Assembly (NCBI GenBank): GCA_024235315.1
Contig: JACKMP010000003.1
Location: 1-64,000, forward strand
Direction of reading: 5' to 3'
Source: Chromatiaceae bacterium
Lineage (GTDB): Bacteria > Pseudomonadota > Gammaproteobacteria > Chromatiales > Chromatiaceae
Length of the DNA stretch: 64,000 nt
Positions 40,808-50,500 of this stretch are shown here, piece after piece. Below the pieces are notes generated by a model, which had not been told where the DNA came from, searched no databases, and saw nothing but the letters and a program-made list of their open reading frames with translations. The stretch's first letter is position 1. Each line of letters begins with the position of its first letter. Position numbers and translations under genes: made by a program.

Positions 40808-41730
40808 GCCGGTCGACGCCCCCGGCACGCCACTATGCCGTGCGGCGCGTCAACCCTTTCGAAGGCGTGCTGCAGGTGGTCGAGACGCACAATGCCCGCG
40901 CCTACAGCCCGAACGGGCGCATCTGGCAGGTCCAGGTACTCGCGCAGCGTCCCGACCACACCTGGCGCAGCTTCAGCGACATCTCACCGATCCAGCAGTT
41001 TTTCAACTTCGGCCTGTGGGATGCAACGGCCGGCCTGCAAAAGATCCCGGCCAACCCGGTGATGGACATCGGCGCGATGACGGCGGCAGCCGACGCACTG
41101 GTGGCAGCGCTGCGTCCGCTGCTGAAGTCCCTGCCCTTTCCGTTGATCGACACCTACGAATGCTGGGCCACCGACTATCAGGGTGCACCGGTCGCCCTGC
41201 TGGCCGCGACTGAAGACCCAAAGGTCATGCAGGACATCCATGTCGGGCGCTGGCAGGCCACCCGGATCAGCGACCACGGTTTTGTGTCGGGCGCGCTGCT
41301 GGCGCGCAACATCCCTGCGGCCGGCGAGCTCGGACCGCGTCAGCATGCCGAACAACTCGAACGCCAGGTCCGTCAGCTGGGGCAGCACAAGGCATGGTTC
41401 CAGCGTCTGCCCGACGGCAGCGGGATGCGCCTCGGGCCGGCTGGCGACGGTATCGCCCGCCCGGCAGCGTCATTCCCGGCGCTCGGTCTGAAAACGGACT
41501 GGAAAGAGGATACGGCGCGCGAGCTGGCGTTGGACTATCTCGCCTGGCGGGCACCGCGCCTGCTGCTGTTGCAGGGCATTGGGGATGAGCAGCGGCGCTG
41601 GCTGGAGCCGCACGCATGCCGCCAGGCGGTCGAGCTGGCCGCTGTCTTCACGTTGATCCCGCGCATCCTCGATCACCATGCGATCGAGGCGGCGCGCGTC
41701 GAAGCCCGGCTGCGCAAGGCGAGTCGTTGA
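40804..41730 (+). CDS. Conserved protein of unknown function, third of coupled trio
   Basis: The 308-residue protein starts at GTG 40804, overlapping the upstream stop as GTGA. An alternative earlier in-frame start would overlap the small gene entirely and is rejected. It is soluble and unrecognised; early features are RVNPFEGVLQVVETHNARAY and RSFSDISPIQQFFNFG, and the last third is helical (WLEPHACRQAVELAAVFTLI). It follows a methyltransferase and a helical small protein in one translation-coupled group. Confidence 0.7.
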   Translation: MSRSTPPARHYAVRRVNPFEGVLQVVETHNARAYSPNGRIWQVQVLAQRPDHTWRSFSDISPIQQFFNFGLWDATAGLQKIPANPVMDIGAMTAAADALVAALRPLLKSLPFPLIDTYECWATDYQGAPVALLAATEDPKVMQDIHVGRWQATRISDHGFVSGALLARNIPAAGELGPRQHAEQLERQVRQLGQHKAWFQRLPDGSGMRLGPAGDGIARPAASFPALGLKTDWKEDTARELALDYLAWRAPRLLLLQGIGDEQRRWLEPHACRQAVELAAVFTLIPRILDHHAIEAARVEARLRKASR

Positions 41731-41739
41731 ACCGGCCCC

Positions 41740-41758
41740 GACCGGGGCATGCCCGGTC
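41740..41758. terminator. Hairpin between two convergent genes
   Basis: GACCGGG (41740-41746) pairs with CCCGGTC (41752-41758) around GCATG. It lies between the stops of the third trio gene and the Met-rich gene. No T-run follows, so it may be only a structural or Rho-assisted stop. Confidence 0.35.
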
Positions 41759-41787
41759 GGTCACCCGTCACAACTGCGGTCAGGTGC

Positions 41788-42486
41788 CTACCTGGCCTTC
41801 TGCAGCTCGACCAGCTCCTGCAGCAGTCCCTCGATATTGGCCAGGCGCTGTTCCATGGTCTGCATGTGCTGCTGTTTCATTGCCATCATGCGCTGCTTGC
41901 CCATGCCCATTCCCTGCATCGGCATACCGCCACCGCGGTGCATCTTGGCGCACGCCGCCTGGCGCGCCGCCATATCACCCATTTCCGGGGCGGACGGCAT
42001 GTCGGCCGATTCCGGCTGCTCGGCTGCGGGCGCCCCTGCGGGCACGGGCGACCTGGCGGCGGCATTCGACTGCATCATCTCCATGCGCTGCTGACGCATG
42101 TCCTGCATCTGCTGCATCATTTCCGGGTTCATCCTGCCCGCCCCAGGCCCCATCGGCGGCATGCCCTGCGGGCCGTTCTGCATCATTTCCATGCGCTGCT
42201 GACGCATGTCCTGCATCTGCTGCATCATCTCCGGGCTCATCATCCCGGTGCGCGGCCCCATCGCCGGCATCCCCTGCGGGCCGTTCTGCATCATCTCCAT
42301 GTGCTGCCGGCGCATGTCCTGCATCCGCTGCAGCATCTCCGCCTGGGTCATCGGTGCGGCGGGTGCCGGCATCGCGGCCTGTGTCTGCTCGGCCGGTGAG
42401 GCCGGTACATCATTCCCTGCAATGGCCACTTGGCCGGCCATCGCCACGGTCATCGCCGCTGCAAGCATCAATTTTCTTGTGTTCAC
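41788..42486 (-). CDS. Exported methionine-rich repeat protein
   Basis: The 232-residue protein starts at GTG 42486 (MNTRKLMLAAAMTVAMAG); the GGAGGGG just before it decides this start. A signal peptide ends about residue 20 (VAIA-GN). The centre (about 45-150) carries three tandem copies of a 36-residue unit rich in Met, Gln and Arg (such as MQDMRQQRMEMMQ and MPPMGP), mirrored by a 108-bp DNA repeat. Its C-terminus has a shorter Met-rich block, then a coiled coil (MEQRLANIEGLLQELVELQ). Met-rich periplasmic proteins often bind Cu(I) or Ag(I); here that is inference. Confidence 0.75.
   Translation of the reverse strand: MNTRKLMLAAAMTVAMAGQVAIAGNDVPASPAEQTQAAMPAPAAPMTQAEMLQRMQDMRRQHMEMMQNGPQGMPAMGPRTGMMSPEMMQQMQDMRQQRMEMMQNGPQGMPPMGPGAGRMNPEMMQQMQDMRQQRMEMMQSNAAARSPVPAGAPAAEQPESADMPSAPEMGDMAARQAACAKMHRGGGMPMQGMGMGKQRMMAMKQQHMQTMEQRLANIEGLLQELVELQKAR
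42074..42336. repeat. In-frame 108-bp tandem repeat encoding the Met-rich units
   Basis: The stretch beginning CATGCGCTGCTGACGCATG recurs at 42082 and 42190, and a diverged copy is at 42298, each exactly 108 bases apart. The unit codes for 36 residues, so copy number change would keep the frame. Confidence 0.85.
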
Positions 42487-42736
42487 GTTTCCCCTCCGGG
42501 GTGTAGAGCTGTTTGACGGGATACCGGTGCATCCGGCTCCCGCTCGGTTGTCCTGATCCCCGACGACCGGACGAATACCGGATAACGGGGTGTACGCAGT
42601 ATCGCAGGAATCCCGCGCCGCCAGCACCGCAGGTTGCAGGTATGGCGACGCGCCGGCTTCGGTACAATGCAGACAACCGATCGGGCGCCGAGTTCCCTGA
42701 GCGCCGCCATTCGTTCACCACGAGGAAGTAGTCGCC

Positions 42737-43516
42737 ATGTCCGCAAGCAAGAACTGGCGGGTCGATATTGCCCCGATCGTGTTTTTCACCGCCGTGATCG
42801 GCGTGAAGTCGTATTACCTGCTGCAGTACATCCGCGAAACCGGGCATTTCTGGAGCCTGATCGCCGACCATGGGCGCACGCAGGCGGCAGGTGGCGCGAC
42901 GGTGTTCTACGTGACCGGACACTTCTCTCACCTGGCGTACTACGCCACCGCCCTGGCCTTCGACGCCCTGGTTCTCTACAGCTTCCTGGTGCGCCGCGGT
43001 GCCAGGCAGGCCCCCAGGGGGTTCTGGGAGAATATCTTTCCGCTGATCACGGTGTTCGTGCCGATGGTCGGCTTCACGCTGATGTTTATCCCGGACATAC
43101 GCGCGGTGCTGCCACACTACCCGGAGGCGTTTCTGCGTTGGCTGGCAGGGCTGACCCCGAATTTCCCCTTCTATCTCGACATGGCGGGCCTGTCGCTCGG
43201 CTTGTTCGGCGCCGCGTTCAGCATCTGGGCGATCGCCCACCTGAGGGCGTCTTTCGGCCTGCGCACCGCGGTGCGTGAACTGGTCACCAGCGGTCCCTAC
43301 CGGCGCATCCGCCACCCGCTGTATGTCGGCGAGATCATCCACGTCAGTGGCATCGCGTTGCTCGCGGCGACGCCGGCGGCACTTTACCTGCTGGTGATTG
43401 CAGTTGCCCTGCAGGCGGTGCGTGCCAAGATCGAGGAGCGCAAGTTCCTCGCCAACGTGCCGGCGTATGCCGAGTTTCGGCGCAACACCGGTTTCCTTTG
43501 GCCCAGGCTGTTCTGA
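42737..43516 (+). CDS. Isoprenylcysteine methyltransferase-like (ICMT/PEMT) membrane protein
   Basis: The 259-residue protein has about six membrane helices and the C-terminal ICMT/phospholipid methyltransferase signature (ELVTSGPYRRIRHPLYVGEI, about 181-200) and the closing EERKFLANVPAYAEFRR. The first half (about 1-130) is an added set of helices beyond the 180-residue standard ICMT core. Such bacterial proteins methylate lipids or small molecules; the real substrate is unknown. It is followed by a CBS protein. Confidence 0.85.
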   Translation: MSASKNWRVDIAPIVFFTAVIGVKSYYLLQYIRETGHFWSLIADHGRTQAAGGATVFYVTGHFSHLAYYATALAFDALVLYSFLVRRGARQAPRGFWENIFPLITVFVPMVGFTLMFIPDIRAVLPHYPEAFLRWLAGLTPNFPFYLDMAGLSLGLFGAAFSIWAIAHLRASFGLRTAVRELVTSGPYRRIRHPLYVGEIIHVSGIALLAATPAALYLLVIAVALQAVRAKIEERKFLANVPAYAEFRRNTGFLWPRLF

Positions 43517-43588
43517 TCGTGTCAGAAACCGGTCGCTGGCCGGTGTTGGCGTTGGCCGGGAAAAAGTGACCGCAATGGAGAAACAGTG

Positions 43589-44038
43589 ATGCGATTGATG
43601 AAGGCACTCATCGAGACACCGGTGGCCCGCCAGGGCATGCTGATCGGAGAGGCACTGCGCATCTGTGTGGACAAGGACGTCCCCGGCATCCCGTTTGCCG
43701 CTGATAGTGGCCGTATCATCGGGCGATTCTCGGTGCGCAATGTGTTTCTCCACTACAGCATCCCGAGCGACATGATCAAGGGTGCACACCTGATCGGCCA
43801 CGAGGCATTTCACCTCGACCTCTCGAGCGACCACTACGAGGAAGTGTTCCGGCGCGCCATCGACAACACGATCCTCGACGATGCCGCCTGCCTCGCATCG
43901 ACGGCGCAGATCACCAAAGCCATGGCATTGATGGAAAAGTTCAACAGCTCGTATCTTTTCGTGATCGACGAGGGCGAGTACCGCGGCGTCGTTACGCGCC
44001 TCGGCCTCACCAGGGTCCTGCTCGACGAACAGGGATAG
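43589..44038 (+). CDS. CBS-domain protein
   Basis: The 149-residue protein starts at ATG 43589, with GGAG 8 bases upstream; GTG 43586 is the alternative. It contains two CBS motifs (about 15-75 and 95-148) with landmarks VPGIPFAADSGRIIGRFSVRN and MEKFNSSYLFVIDEGEYRG. CBS pairs bind adenosine nucleotides and regulate partners. It is 5 bases from the next gene, an ArsB/NhaD-type carrier, and is likely its regulator. Confidence 0.82.
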   Translation: MRLMKALIETPVARQGMLIGEALRICVDKDVPGIPFAADSGRIIGRFSVRNVFLHYSIPSDMIKGAHLIGHEAFHLDLSSDHYEEVFRRAIDNTILDDAACLASTAQITKAMALMEKFNSSYLFVIDEGEYRGVVTRLGLTRVLLDEQG

Positions 44039-44043
44039 CCGGG

Positions 44044-45360
44044 ATGTACCAGGCAATGGATGTAAACATGCTGATCGCGGCGGCGATCCTCGTCGGCTCG
44101 TATGCACTGATCTTCAGTGAGGTGATTCACCGCACCAGCGCGGCCATCCTGGGTGCGGTGACGATGGTCGGGGTCGGTATGCTGCTCGGCTTCTATACCC
44201 AGGAGGCGGCACTGATGGCGATCGACGCCAACACGATTCTGCTGCTCACCTCGATGATGTTGATGGTCGCAATGCTGCGCCCGACAGGCGCTTTCGAATA
44301 CACCGCGGTCGCGATTGCGCGATTTTCGGCCAACGACCCGCGGCGCCTGCTGGTCTATCTCAGCCTCGCCGTCAGCCTGATATCGATGGTGCTGGACAAC
44401 GTGACCACACTCATCGTGTTTGCGCCCCTGACGGTACTGATTGCACGTATCCTGCAAATCAATCCTCTGCCTTATCTGATGTCCGAAGCAATCCTGTCCA
44501 ATGTCGGTGGCGCATCGACCCTGGTCGGGGATCCGCCCAACATCATGATCGGCAGCGCCGGCGGTATCAGCTTCAATGCCTTCCTCGCTCACATGGGTCC
44601 ACCCATCGCCGCGGTCTGGCTGTGCACCGTGTTGCTCCTGCTGCTGATGTTCCACAAAGATCTGGGCCCGCGACGGGACGCCATCCGTACCCAGCAGTTC
44701 GACCTGCAGAACGCGATCAAGGACCCACGCAGCCTGTGGCGCGTGCTGTTCGCGCTCGGCCTGGTGGTGACCTTGTTCTTTTCACATCATCACATGGGGA
44801 TATTTCCGGCGTTTGCCGCGTTGCTCGGACTCGCCGTCGCCCTGTTGCTGATGCGGCCGAAGCCGGAGGTTCTGTTCGGTGAGATCAACTGGTCGGTACT
44901 GATCTTTTTCATTGGTCTGTTTGTCATCGTAGGCGGCGTCGAGGCATCCGGCCTGCTGGGCGTGCTGGGCACCAGTCTCGCGCAACTGGCGTCAGAGCCG
45001 GGCCAGCTCCTGCTGACAGGTCTCGTGTTGATGTGGGTGGCGGCGCTGATGAGTGCGGTCATCGATAACATCCCGTTCACCGTGACGATGATCCCGATTA
45101 TTCTCGGGCTCGAGGCCAGCGGTGCCCAGGTGGCACCTTTGTGGTGGGCGCTGGCGATCGGCGTGGGACTGGGCGGTAACAGCACACACATCGGTGCCAC
45201 TGCCAACCTGATCGCGGTCGCCGAGGCTGAACAATGCGGCATCCGCGGCGCACGCATCTCTCCACTCGAGTGGATGCGGATCGGTGTACCGACCACGCTG
45301 GTCGGTCTGTTGATGGCCAGCGCTATCTACGCGCTGTTTTTCGACTATTTTCTTGCCTGA
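44044..45360 (+). CDS. ArsB/NhaD-type ion transporter
   Basis: The 438-residue integral membrane protein of the ion-transporter superfamily has about 11-12 helices, with the paired hairpin motifs GGASTLVGDPPNIMIG and GLGGNSTHIGATANLIA (about 375-395). Between the halves is a basic cytoplasmic loop. Members include arsenite pumps, the Na+/H+ antiporter NhaD, and human P-protein. No arsenic genes lie near. Na+/H+ or dicarboxylate transport is possible; the CBS protein upstream suggests energy-linked control. ATG 44044 was chosen; ATG 44056 is also feasible. Confidence 0.85.
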   Translation: MYQAMDVNMLIAAAILVGSYALIFSEVIHRTSAAILGAVTMVGVGMLLGFYTQEAALMAIDANTILLLTSMMLMVAMLRPTGAFEYTAVAIARFSANDPRRLLVYLSLAVSLISMVLDNVTTLIVFAPLTVLIARILQINPLPYLMSEAILSNVGGASTLVGDPPNIMIGSAGGISFNAFLAHMGPPIAAVWLCTVLLLLLMFHKDLGPRRDAIRTQQFDLQNAIKDPRSLWRVLFALGLVVTLFFSHHHMGIFPAFAALLGLAVALLLMRPKPEVLFGEINWSVLIFFIGLFVIVGGVEASGLLGVLGTSLAQLASEPGQLLLTGLVLMWVAALMSAVIDNIPFTVTMIPIILGLEASGAQVAPLWWALAIGVGLGGNSTHIGATANLIAVAEAEQCGIRGARISPLEWMRIGVPTTLVGLLMASAIYALFFDYFLA

Positions 45361-45539
45361 ACGCGTTGCCGCCACCTGTACTGCCTGCGGCGGCTTTCCC
45401 GGTGAGCGGCTGTCGCTGATACACTGCAACAGAACAAATTCCCCGCCAATTCGTGGCACAAAACCGCCGGGGACCAGGCGTTACACTTCGGTGCGGTTTC
45501 GATACGGGGATGCGTCCCTGACAAAGTGGAAGGCGAGTC

Positions 45540-46622
45540 TTGAGCGAACCAAATCTGCAAACCTATCGGCACGATCAAGTCGGCCAGGTCGGCGTACTGC
45601 TGGTCAACCTCGGCACCCCGGATGCGCCAACGCGAAGCGCCGTGCGGCGCTATCTGAAGGAGTTCCTCTGGGATCCCCGTGTGGTCGAGGTACCGAGACC
45701 GATCTGGTGGCTGGTGCTCAACGGCATGATCCTCAACACGCGCCCCTCCCGTTCCGCCAGGGCCTACGGCAAGGTATGGACCGACGAAGGCTCACCACTG
45801 CTGAGCGTTTCACAGAAGCAGCGCGACGCGCTGGCGGCGTTGATCGCACATCGCTTCGGCAGCGAGGTACCTGTCGCCCTGGGCATGCGCTACGGCAACC
45901 CGTCGATTCGCGCAGCGCTGGCGCAGCTGCGTGATGCGGATGTGCGGCGTGTCCTGGTGCTGCCGCTGTATCCTCAGTACTCGGCGACCACCACTGCCTC
46001 GACCTTCGATGCCATCGCCACAGAACTGCGTCACTGGCGCTGGATTCCGGAGCTGCGGTTCATCAATCACTACCACGACGAACCCGCATATATCGCCGCA
46101 CTGGCCGACAGCGTGCAGCGGCACCGCGCCGAATTCGGTGGTGCCGAGCGGCTGCTGATGTCTTTCCATGGGATCCCCGAGGAATACTTCCACAAAGGAG
46201 ATCCCTACTACTGCGAGTGCCAGAAGACCGGCCGACTGCTGGCCGAGACGCTCGGGCTCGGCGCACAGGAATGGCAGATCAGCTTCCAGTCGCGACTCGG
46301 CCCCAAGCAATGGCTGCAACCCTATACCGACCACACCCTCGAGGCCCTGGCCAAAGAGGGCGTCAAATCGGTGCAGGTGATCTGCCCGGGTTTCTCTGCC
46401 GACTGCCTGGAGACCCTCGAAGAGGTCGCGATGGAAAACCGCGATGCCTTCCTCGCCGCCGGTGGCGAACGCTATGAATATATCCCCTGCCTCAATGACG
46501 ATGCCGCGCATATCGCCATGCTGGCGGGGCTGGTCGATCAGCACACGCAGGGCTGGGGGCCAGACCTGGAAGAACCCGAGCAGGTACACCGGCGCGCACT
46601 TGCGATGGGCGCAAGCCAGTAG
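45540..46622 (+). CDS. hemH: Ferrochelatase
   Basis: The 360-residue protein inserts Fe2+ into protoporphyrin IX, the last step of heme synthesis. The catalytic SFHGIPEEYFHKGDPY includes the key His, and FSADCLETLEEV the conserved Glu. The start is TTG 45540 (MSEPNLQTYRHD), with GAAGGCGAG just before it. It is a cytoplasmic or peripheral membrane enzyme. An isoprenylcysteine methyltransferase-like gene follows by 8 bases, and a DUF971 gene after it, suggesting an operon. Confidence 0.95.
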   Translation: MSEPNLQTYRHDQVGQVGVLLVNLGTPDAPTRSAVRRYLKEFLWDPRVVEVPRPIWWLVLNGMILNTRPSRSARAYGKVWTDEGSPLLSVSQKQRDALAALIAHRFGSEVPVALGMRYGNPSIRAALAQLRDADVRRVLVLPLYPQYSATTTASTFDAIATELRHWRWIPELRFINHYHDEPAYIAALADSVQRHRAEFGGAERLLMSFHGIPEEYFHKGDPYYCECQKTGRLLAETLGLGAQEWQISFQSRLGPKQWLQPYTDHTLEALAKEGVKSVQVICPGFSADCLETLEEVAMENRDAFLAAGGERYEYIPCLNDDAAHIAMLAGLVDQHTQGWGPDLEEPEQVHRRALAMGASQ

Positions 46623-46630
46623 GTATTCCC

Positions 46631-47077
46631 ATGCGCAGCAGATCCAACGTCAGCCACATCCTCGTCACCCTGCAGTTCAGCGCGATCGTGATCGTTGCCT
46701 GGCCGTTCTTCACCCAGCCGGCAGACCGCCTGCAGTGGCTGGGGATAAGCGCCCTCGGTCTGATCGTCGGGCTGTATACGCTGGCGCACAACAAGCTGGG
46801 CAATTTCGGCATCTATCCCGAGCCGATCCCGGATGCGTGCCTGGTGACCACGGGCCCGTACCGCTGGATCCGGCACCCCATGTACGCCAGCCTGCTGCTG
46901 TTCATGCTCGGCATCGCCCTGTACCGCCATGCCTGGCCCAACTACCTGGGCCTGGTGCTGCTGGGCGGCGCGGTATTCGGCAAGATGCACCGTGAAGAGG
47001 CCCATCTGCACATGCGTTTCGAGGACTATTCGGACTACGTCAAACGTACCCACCGGCTGTTCCCGGGGATCTACTGA
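46631..47077 (+). CDS. Isoprenylcysteine methyltransferase-like membrane protein (short)
   Basis: The 148-residue protein has four or five helices and the signature LVTTGPYRWIRHPMYASLLL (about 73-92), ending with MHREEAHLHMRFEDYSDY. It is the short version of the ICMT/PEMT family, without the extra N-terminal helices of the gene at 42737. It probably methylates a lipid or quinone-like compound. It is between ferrochelatase and a DUF971 gene, so could be linked to heme or quinone metabolism; not shown. Confidence 0.85.
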   Translation: MRSRSNVSHILVTLQFSAIVIVAWPFFTQPADRLQWLGISALGLIVGLYTLAHNKLGNFGIYPEPIPDACLVTTGPYRWIRHPMYASLLLFMLGIALYRHAWPNYLGLVLLGGAVFGKMHREEAHLHMRFEDYSDYVKRTHRLFPGIY

Positions 47078-47087
47078 GCCCGCAGCC

Positions 47088-47495
47088 ATGAGTGACACGC
47101 CCAAACCCACGGATATCGTCCTGCACCGGCAGTCCCATTCGCTCGAACTGGCGTTCGACGACGGCAAGCGCTTCGACCTGCCGTGCGAACTGTTGCGGGT
47201 CTATTCCCCTTCGGCCGAGGTACGCGGCCACTGGGGCCAGTACGCCAAACTGCAGGTGGACAAGCAGGACGTCAACATCACCGAGATCAAGCCCGTCGGC
47301 GCCTATGCGATCAAGATCTTCTTCGATGACGGCCACAATTCCGGGCTGTACGACTGGGGCTTTCTCTACGACCTGGGCCGCAAGCAGAGCATCTACTGGA
47401 ACGACTACCTGCAACGACTGGCTGAGGCAGGGCACCAACGCAAGGCGCCGGCGTGGCAGTCGACTGACGGCCGGTCCGAACAGCCGTCATCGTGA
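47088..47495 (+). CDS. DUF971 (GBBH-like N-terminal) protein
   Basis: The 135-residue protein is the DUF971 domain found in gamma-butyrobetaine hydroxylase N-terminus and in stand-alone bacterial proteins. Landmarks are LELAFDDGKRFDLPCELLRVYSPSAE and GAYAIKIFFDDGHNSGLYDW. The stand-alone form is often near iron-sulfur or Mrp genes. The domain binds zinc in GBBH, but C/H ligands here are few. ATG 47088 is preceded by AGCCCGCAG. It ends the hemH cluster. Confidence 0.88.
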   Translation: MSDTPKPTDIVLHRQSHSLELAFDDGKRFDLPCELLRVYSPSAEVRGHWGQYAKLQVDKQDVNITEIKPVGAYAIKIFFDDGHNSGLYDWGFLYDLGRKQSIYWNDYLQRLAEAGHQRKAPAWQSTDGRSEQPSS

Positions 47496-47590
47496 CCCGG
47501 CCACCGAGGGGGTGATACCAGGACTCAGGAACGGTCTTCCCGTTACCGGCAGCGCTCAACCAGCCCGTTCGGGTGCCGCTAACACCTCGT

Positions 47591-50500
47591 ATGCCGAACG
47601 CAAGACTCCCTCTGATCCTTCCGCTGCTGCTGGCAGGCCTGCTACTGTCCGGCGCCACCCCGGCGGCGGATACCGTTCGCATTTTCGTGCTGCATTCGTA
47701 CCACCAGGACTACCCCTGGACGCAACGCCAGCATCTGGGATTCACGCAGGCGCTCAAGTCCGCCTTTGACGGCGAGACCAACATCGAGACGGAACATCTC
47801 GACACCAAGCGACGCACCTACGAAACCGGGTATGCCGAGACATTCCAGGCGTACCTGAAATTCAAGTATGCAGGCTTCGCGCCTGACGCCGTCTATGTGT
47901 CCGACGACAACGCGCTGACGTTTGCCCTGGATCACCTGGCGCAGGTCTTTCCCCAGGTCCCGGTGTTCTTCTCCGGGGTCAACGACTTCGGGGCATTGCA
48001 ACGTATCGCCGGTCGCCCGATCACCGGGGTTTTCGAAAAGAAGGAGATTGCCCCGAACCTTGCGTTGCTGGCTGGCATGGGCCGCCAAACGCAGCACATC
48101 GTTGTGGTCGGTGACAACTCGACGACCTACCAGGCGATCGAGCGCGAGGTCAGGGAGGAACTTGCAGGCACCCCGGCCATCCAGGCCACCTTCGTCGCGG
48201 ATGGGCATATCGATGCAATCCTGGAGCAATTGCGCCACCTGCCCGACGCCGACCTGTTCCTTACCACTCTCGGCGGGGCGAAGGACAGCCACGACCAGAC
48301 AGTGCCACTGCACGAGACCTTGCAGATGATCGTCGGCGACGGGGGGCGTGTCATCGTCAGCATGGAGGACGTCTACATGGTCGATGGCGTCCTGGGTGGC
48401 TTCGTGACCAGCGGGGTCCGACAGGGCGAAGCCGCGGCCGGATTGCTGGCCCACTACCTCAACACAGGGGAGATCCGGGCACCGCAGACAAGCAGTCCCA
48501 ACGAATACCTGCTGGACGCGCGGACGATCGCCCGCTATCGACTGACATTGCCGCCACCGATCCGCCAGGTTGCCACACTGCTGCACGAACCGCCGTCGTT
48601 CTACCAACGTTATCGCGTACCGATCCTCAACGCACTGGTCGTCGTCAGCACCCTGTTCACGCTGTCGCTGGCTGCATTTCTGGTGGTGCTGTCACGCAAG
48701 AACCGCCAGATTCAGCAGCGCTCCCGTGCATTCGCCGAACAGGCCGAGGCAGCCACGCGCGCCCGCGACAGCCTGAACGAGGCCCAGCGCCTGGGCTTTC
48801 AGGGCAACTGGGAATGGGACCGGACACGGGGCATCTTCAGCTGCTCGGAAGGGTTGCTTTTTCTGTGCAACAAGCCACGGGCGTCCACCGGCGAACGGAT
48901 GGATGACTACCTGCGGCAGCTGCCGGGCAGCGACCGGGTAGCTTTCATGGCGGCGCTCGAGAAGGTGTGCAAGAACGGCGAGCCGATCGAACTGGTGCAC
49001 CGCCTGAACCGCCAGGGTGGTGAAACCCTGACCGTCCGTGAAGCGATTCGCCTGCATTCGGACAGCAGCGAAGACCTACACCTGATCGGCATCGTGCAAG
49101 ACATCTCCGAACGTCACCTGGCAGAGACCCGGCTGCGCGAGAGCGAGGAAAAGTACCGCAGACTGTTCGAACTGTCGGAGGATCCGATGTGGCTGATTGT
49201 CGGCAGCCAATTCATCATGGCGAACCAGGCGGCCGCGAAAGTTCTCGGCCATGGCTCGGTTAAGGCGCTCACCCGCCTGCATCCCTCGGCACTGTCGCCG
49301 GAGAGGCAGCTGGACGGTCAGACGTCGCGGGACAAGGCGGAACAGATGATGTCCATCGCTTACCGCGAGGGTTACCACCGCTTCGAATGGACACACCGCA
49401 AGCGGGATGGTTCGCTGTTCCCGGTAGAGGTATCGCTGACCAAGATCCCCTACGAAGGTGGAGATGCGCTTTTCTGTATCTGGCGCGACACCAGCGAGAT
49501 CAACGCCGCCTACCACTCGCTTCAGGAAAAGACTGCTTATCTCGATGGCATTCTCGGCTCTTCGGAGAAGGTCGCGATCATTGCGACCGACGCCGATGGA
49601 AGGATTCGCTACTACAGTCCCTCGGCGGAGAAACTGTTCAACCTGCCCACGGACCAGGCACTCGGTACAATGTTGATGGACCTGCACCGCCACCGTGGCG
49701 TCAGCAAAGAACGCTATATGCAGGGCTTGAGGCAAGCCCGTGAGAGCGGCGAATTCCGCTTTACCATGCAGCTCGATCTGAGTGGCCAGCAGCGACAGGT
49801 CGATGGCCGCATCTCACCGATCCACAAGGACAACGACGAATTCGCCGGATACATGTTGATGTGCGAAGACGTCACGGAGCAGCGCCGTGCCACGGAGCTG
49901 ATCGAATACCAGGCCACCTACGACACCCTGACCGAACTTCCGAATCGTCGGCTGTTCATGCAGCAGCTGCACCAGGCGCTGGCACGCGCGCGGCGCCACC
50001 AGCACCTGAGCGCTGTATTGTTCATCGATCTCGACAATTTCAAGACCATCAACGACTCACTCGGTCACCCGGTTGGCGACACCCTGCTGCGCGATGTCGC
50101 CAAGCGCATCCGCGAGGCGCTGCGCGAAGAGGACACCGTGGCCAGGCTCGGAGGCGACGAGTTCGTCATCCTGGTTTCCGAGTTGTCCAGAAGCAGGGAC
50201 GAGGCCGTCAGCGACGTCCAGTCGCTGGCCGAAAAGATCCGCCATACCCTTGCCCTGCCATACCCGGTCGGGGTGCACGAACTGCACATCACGCCGAGCA
50301 TCGGTATCTCGGTATTCCCGTCAGCGGACGAGAGCGCCGATGACATCCTGCGCCAGGCCGACACGGCGATGTACCAGGCCAAGGAATCGGGCCGCAACTC
50401 CGTGCGCTTCTTTCTGCCGAGCATGCAGCGTGCGGCGGAAAACCGCATGGGCACGATCAGCCACCTTCGCCACGCCCTGTCGCGCAACGAGCTGCGCCTG

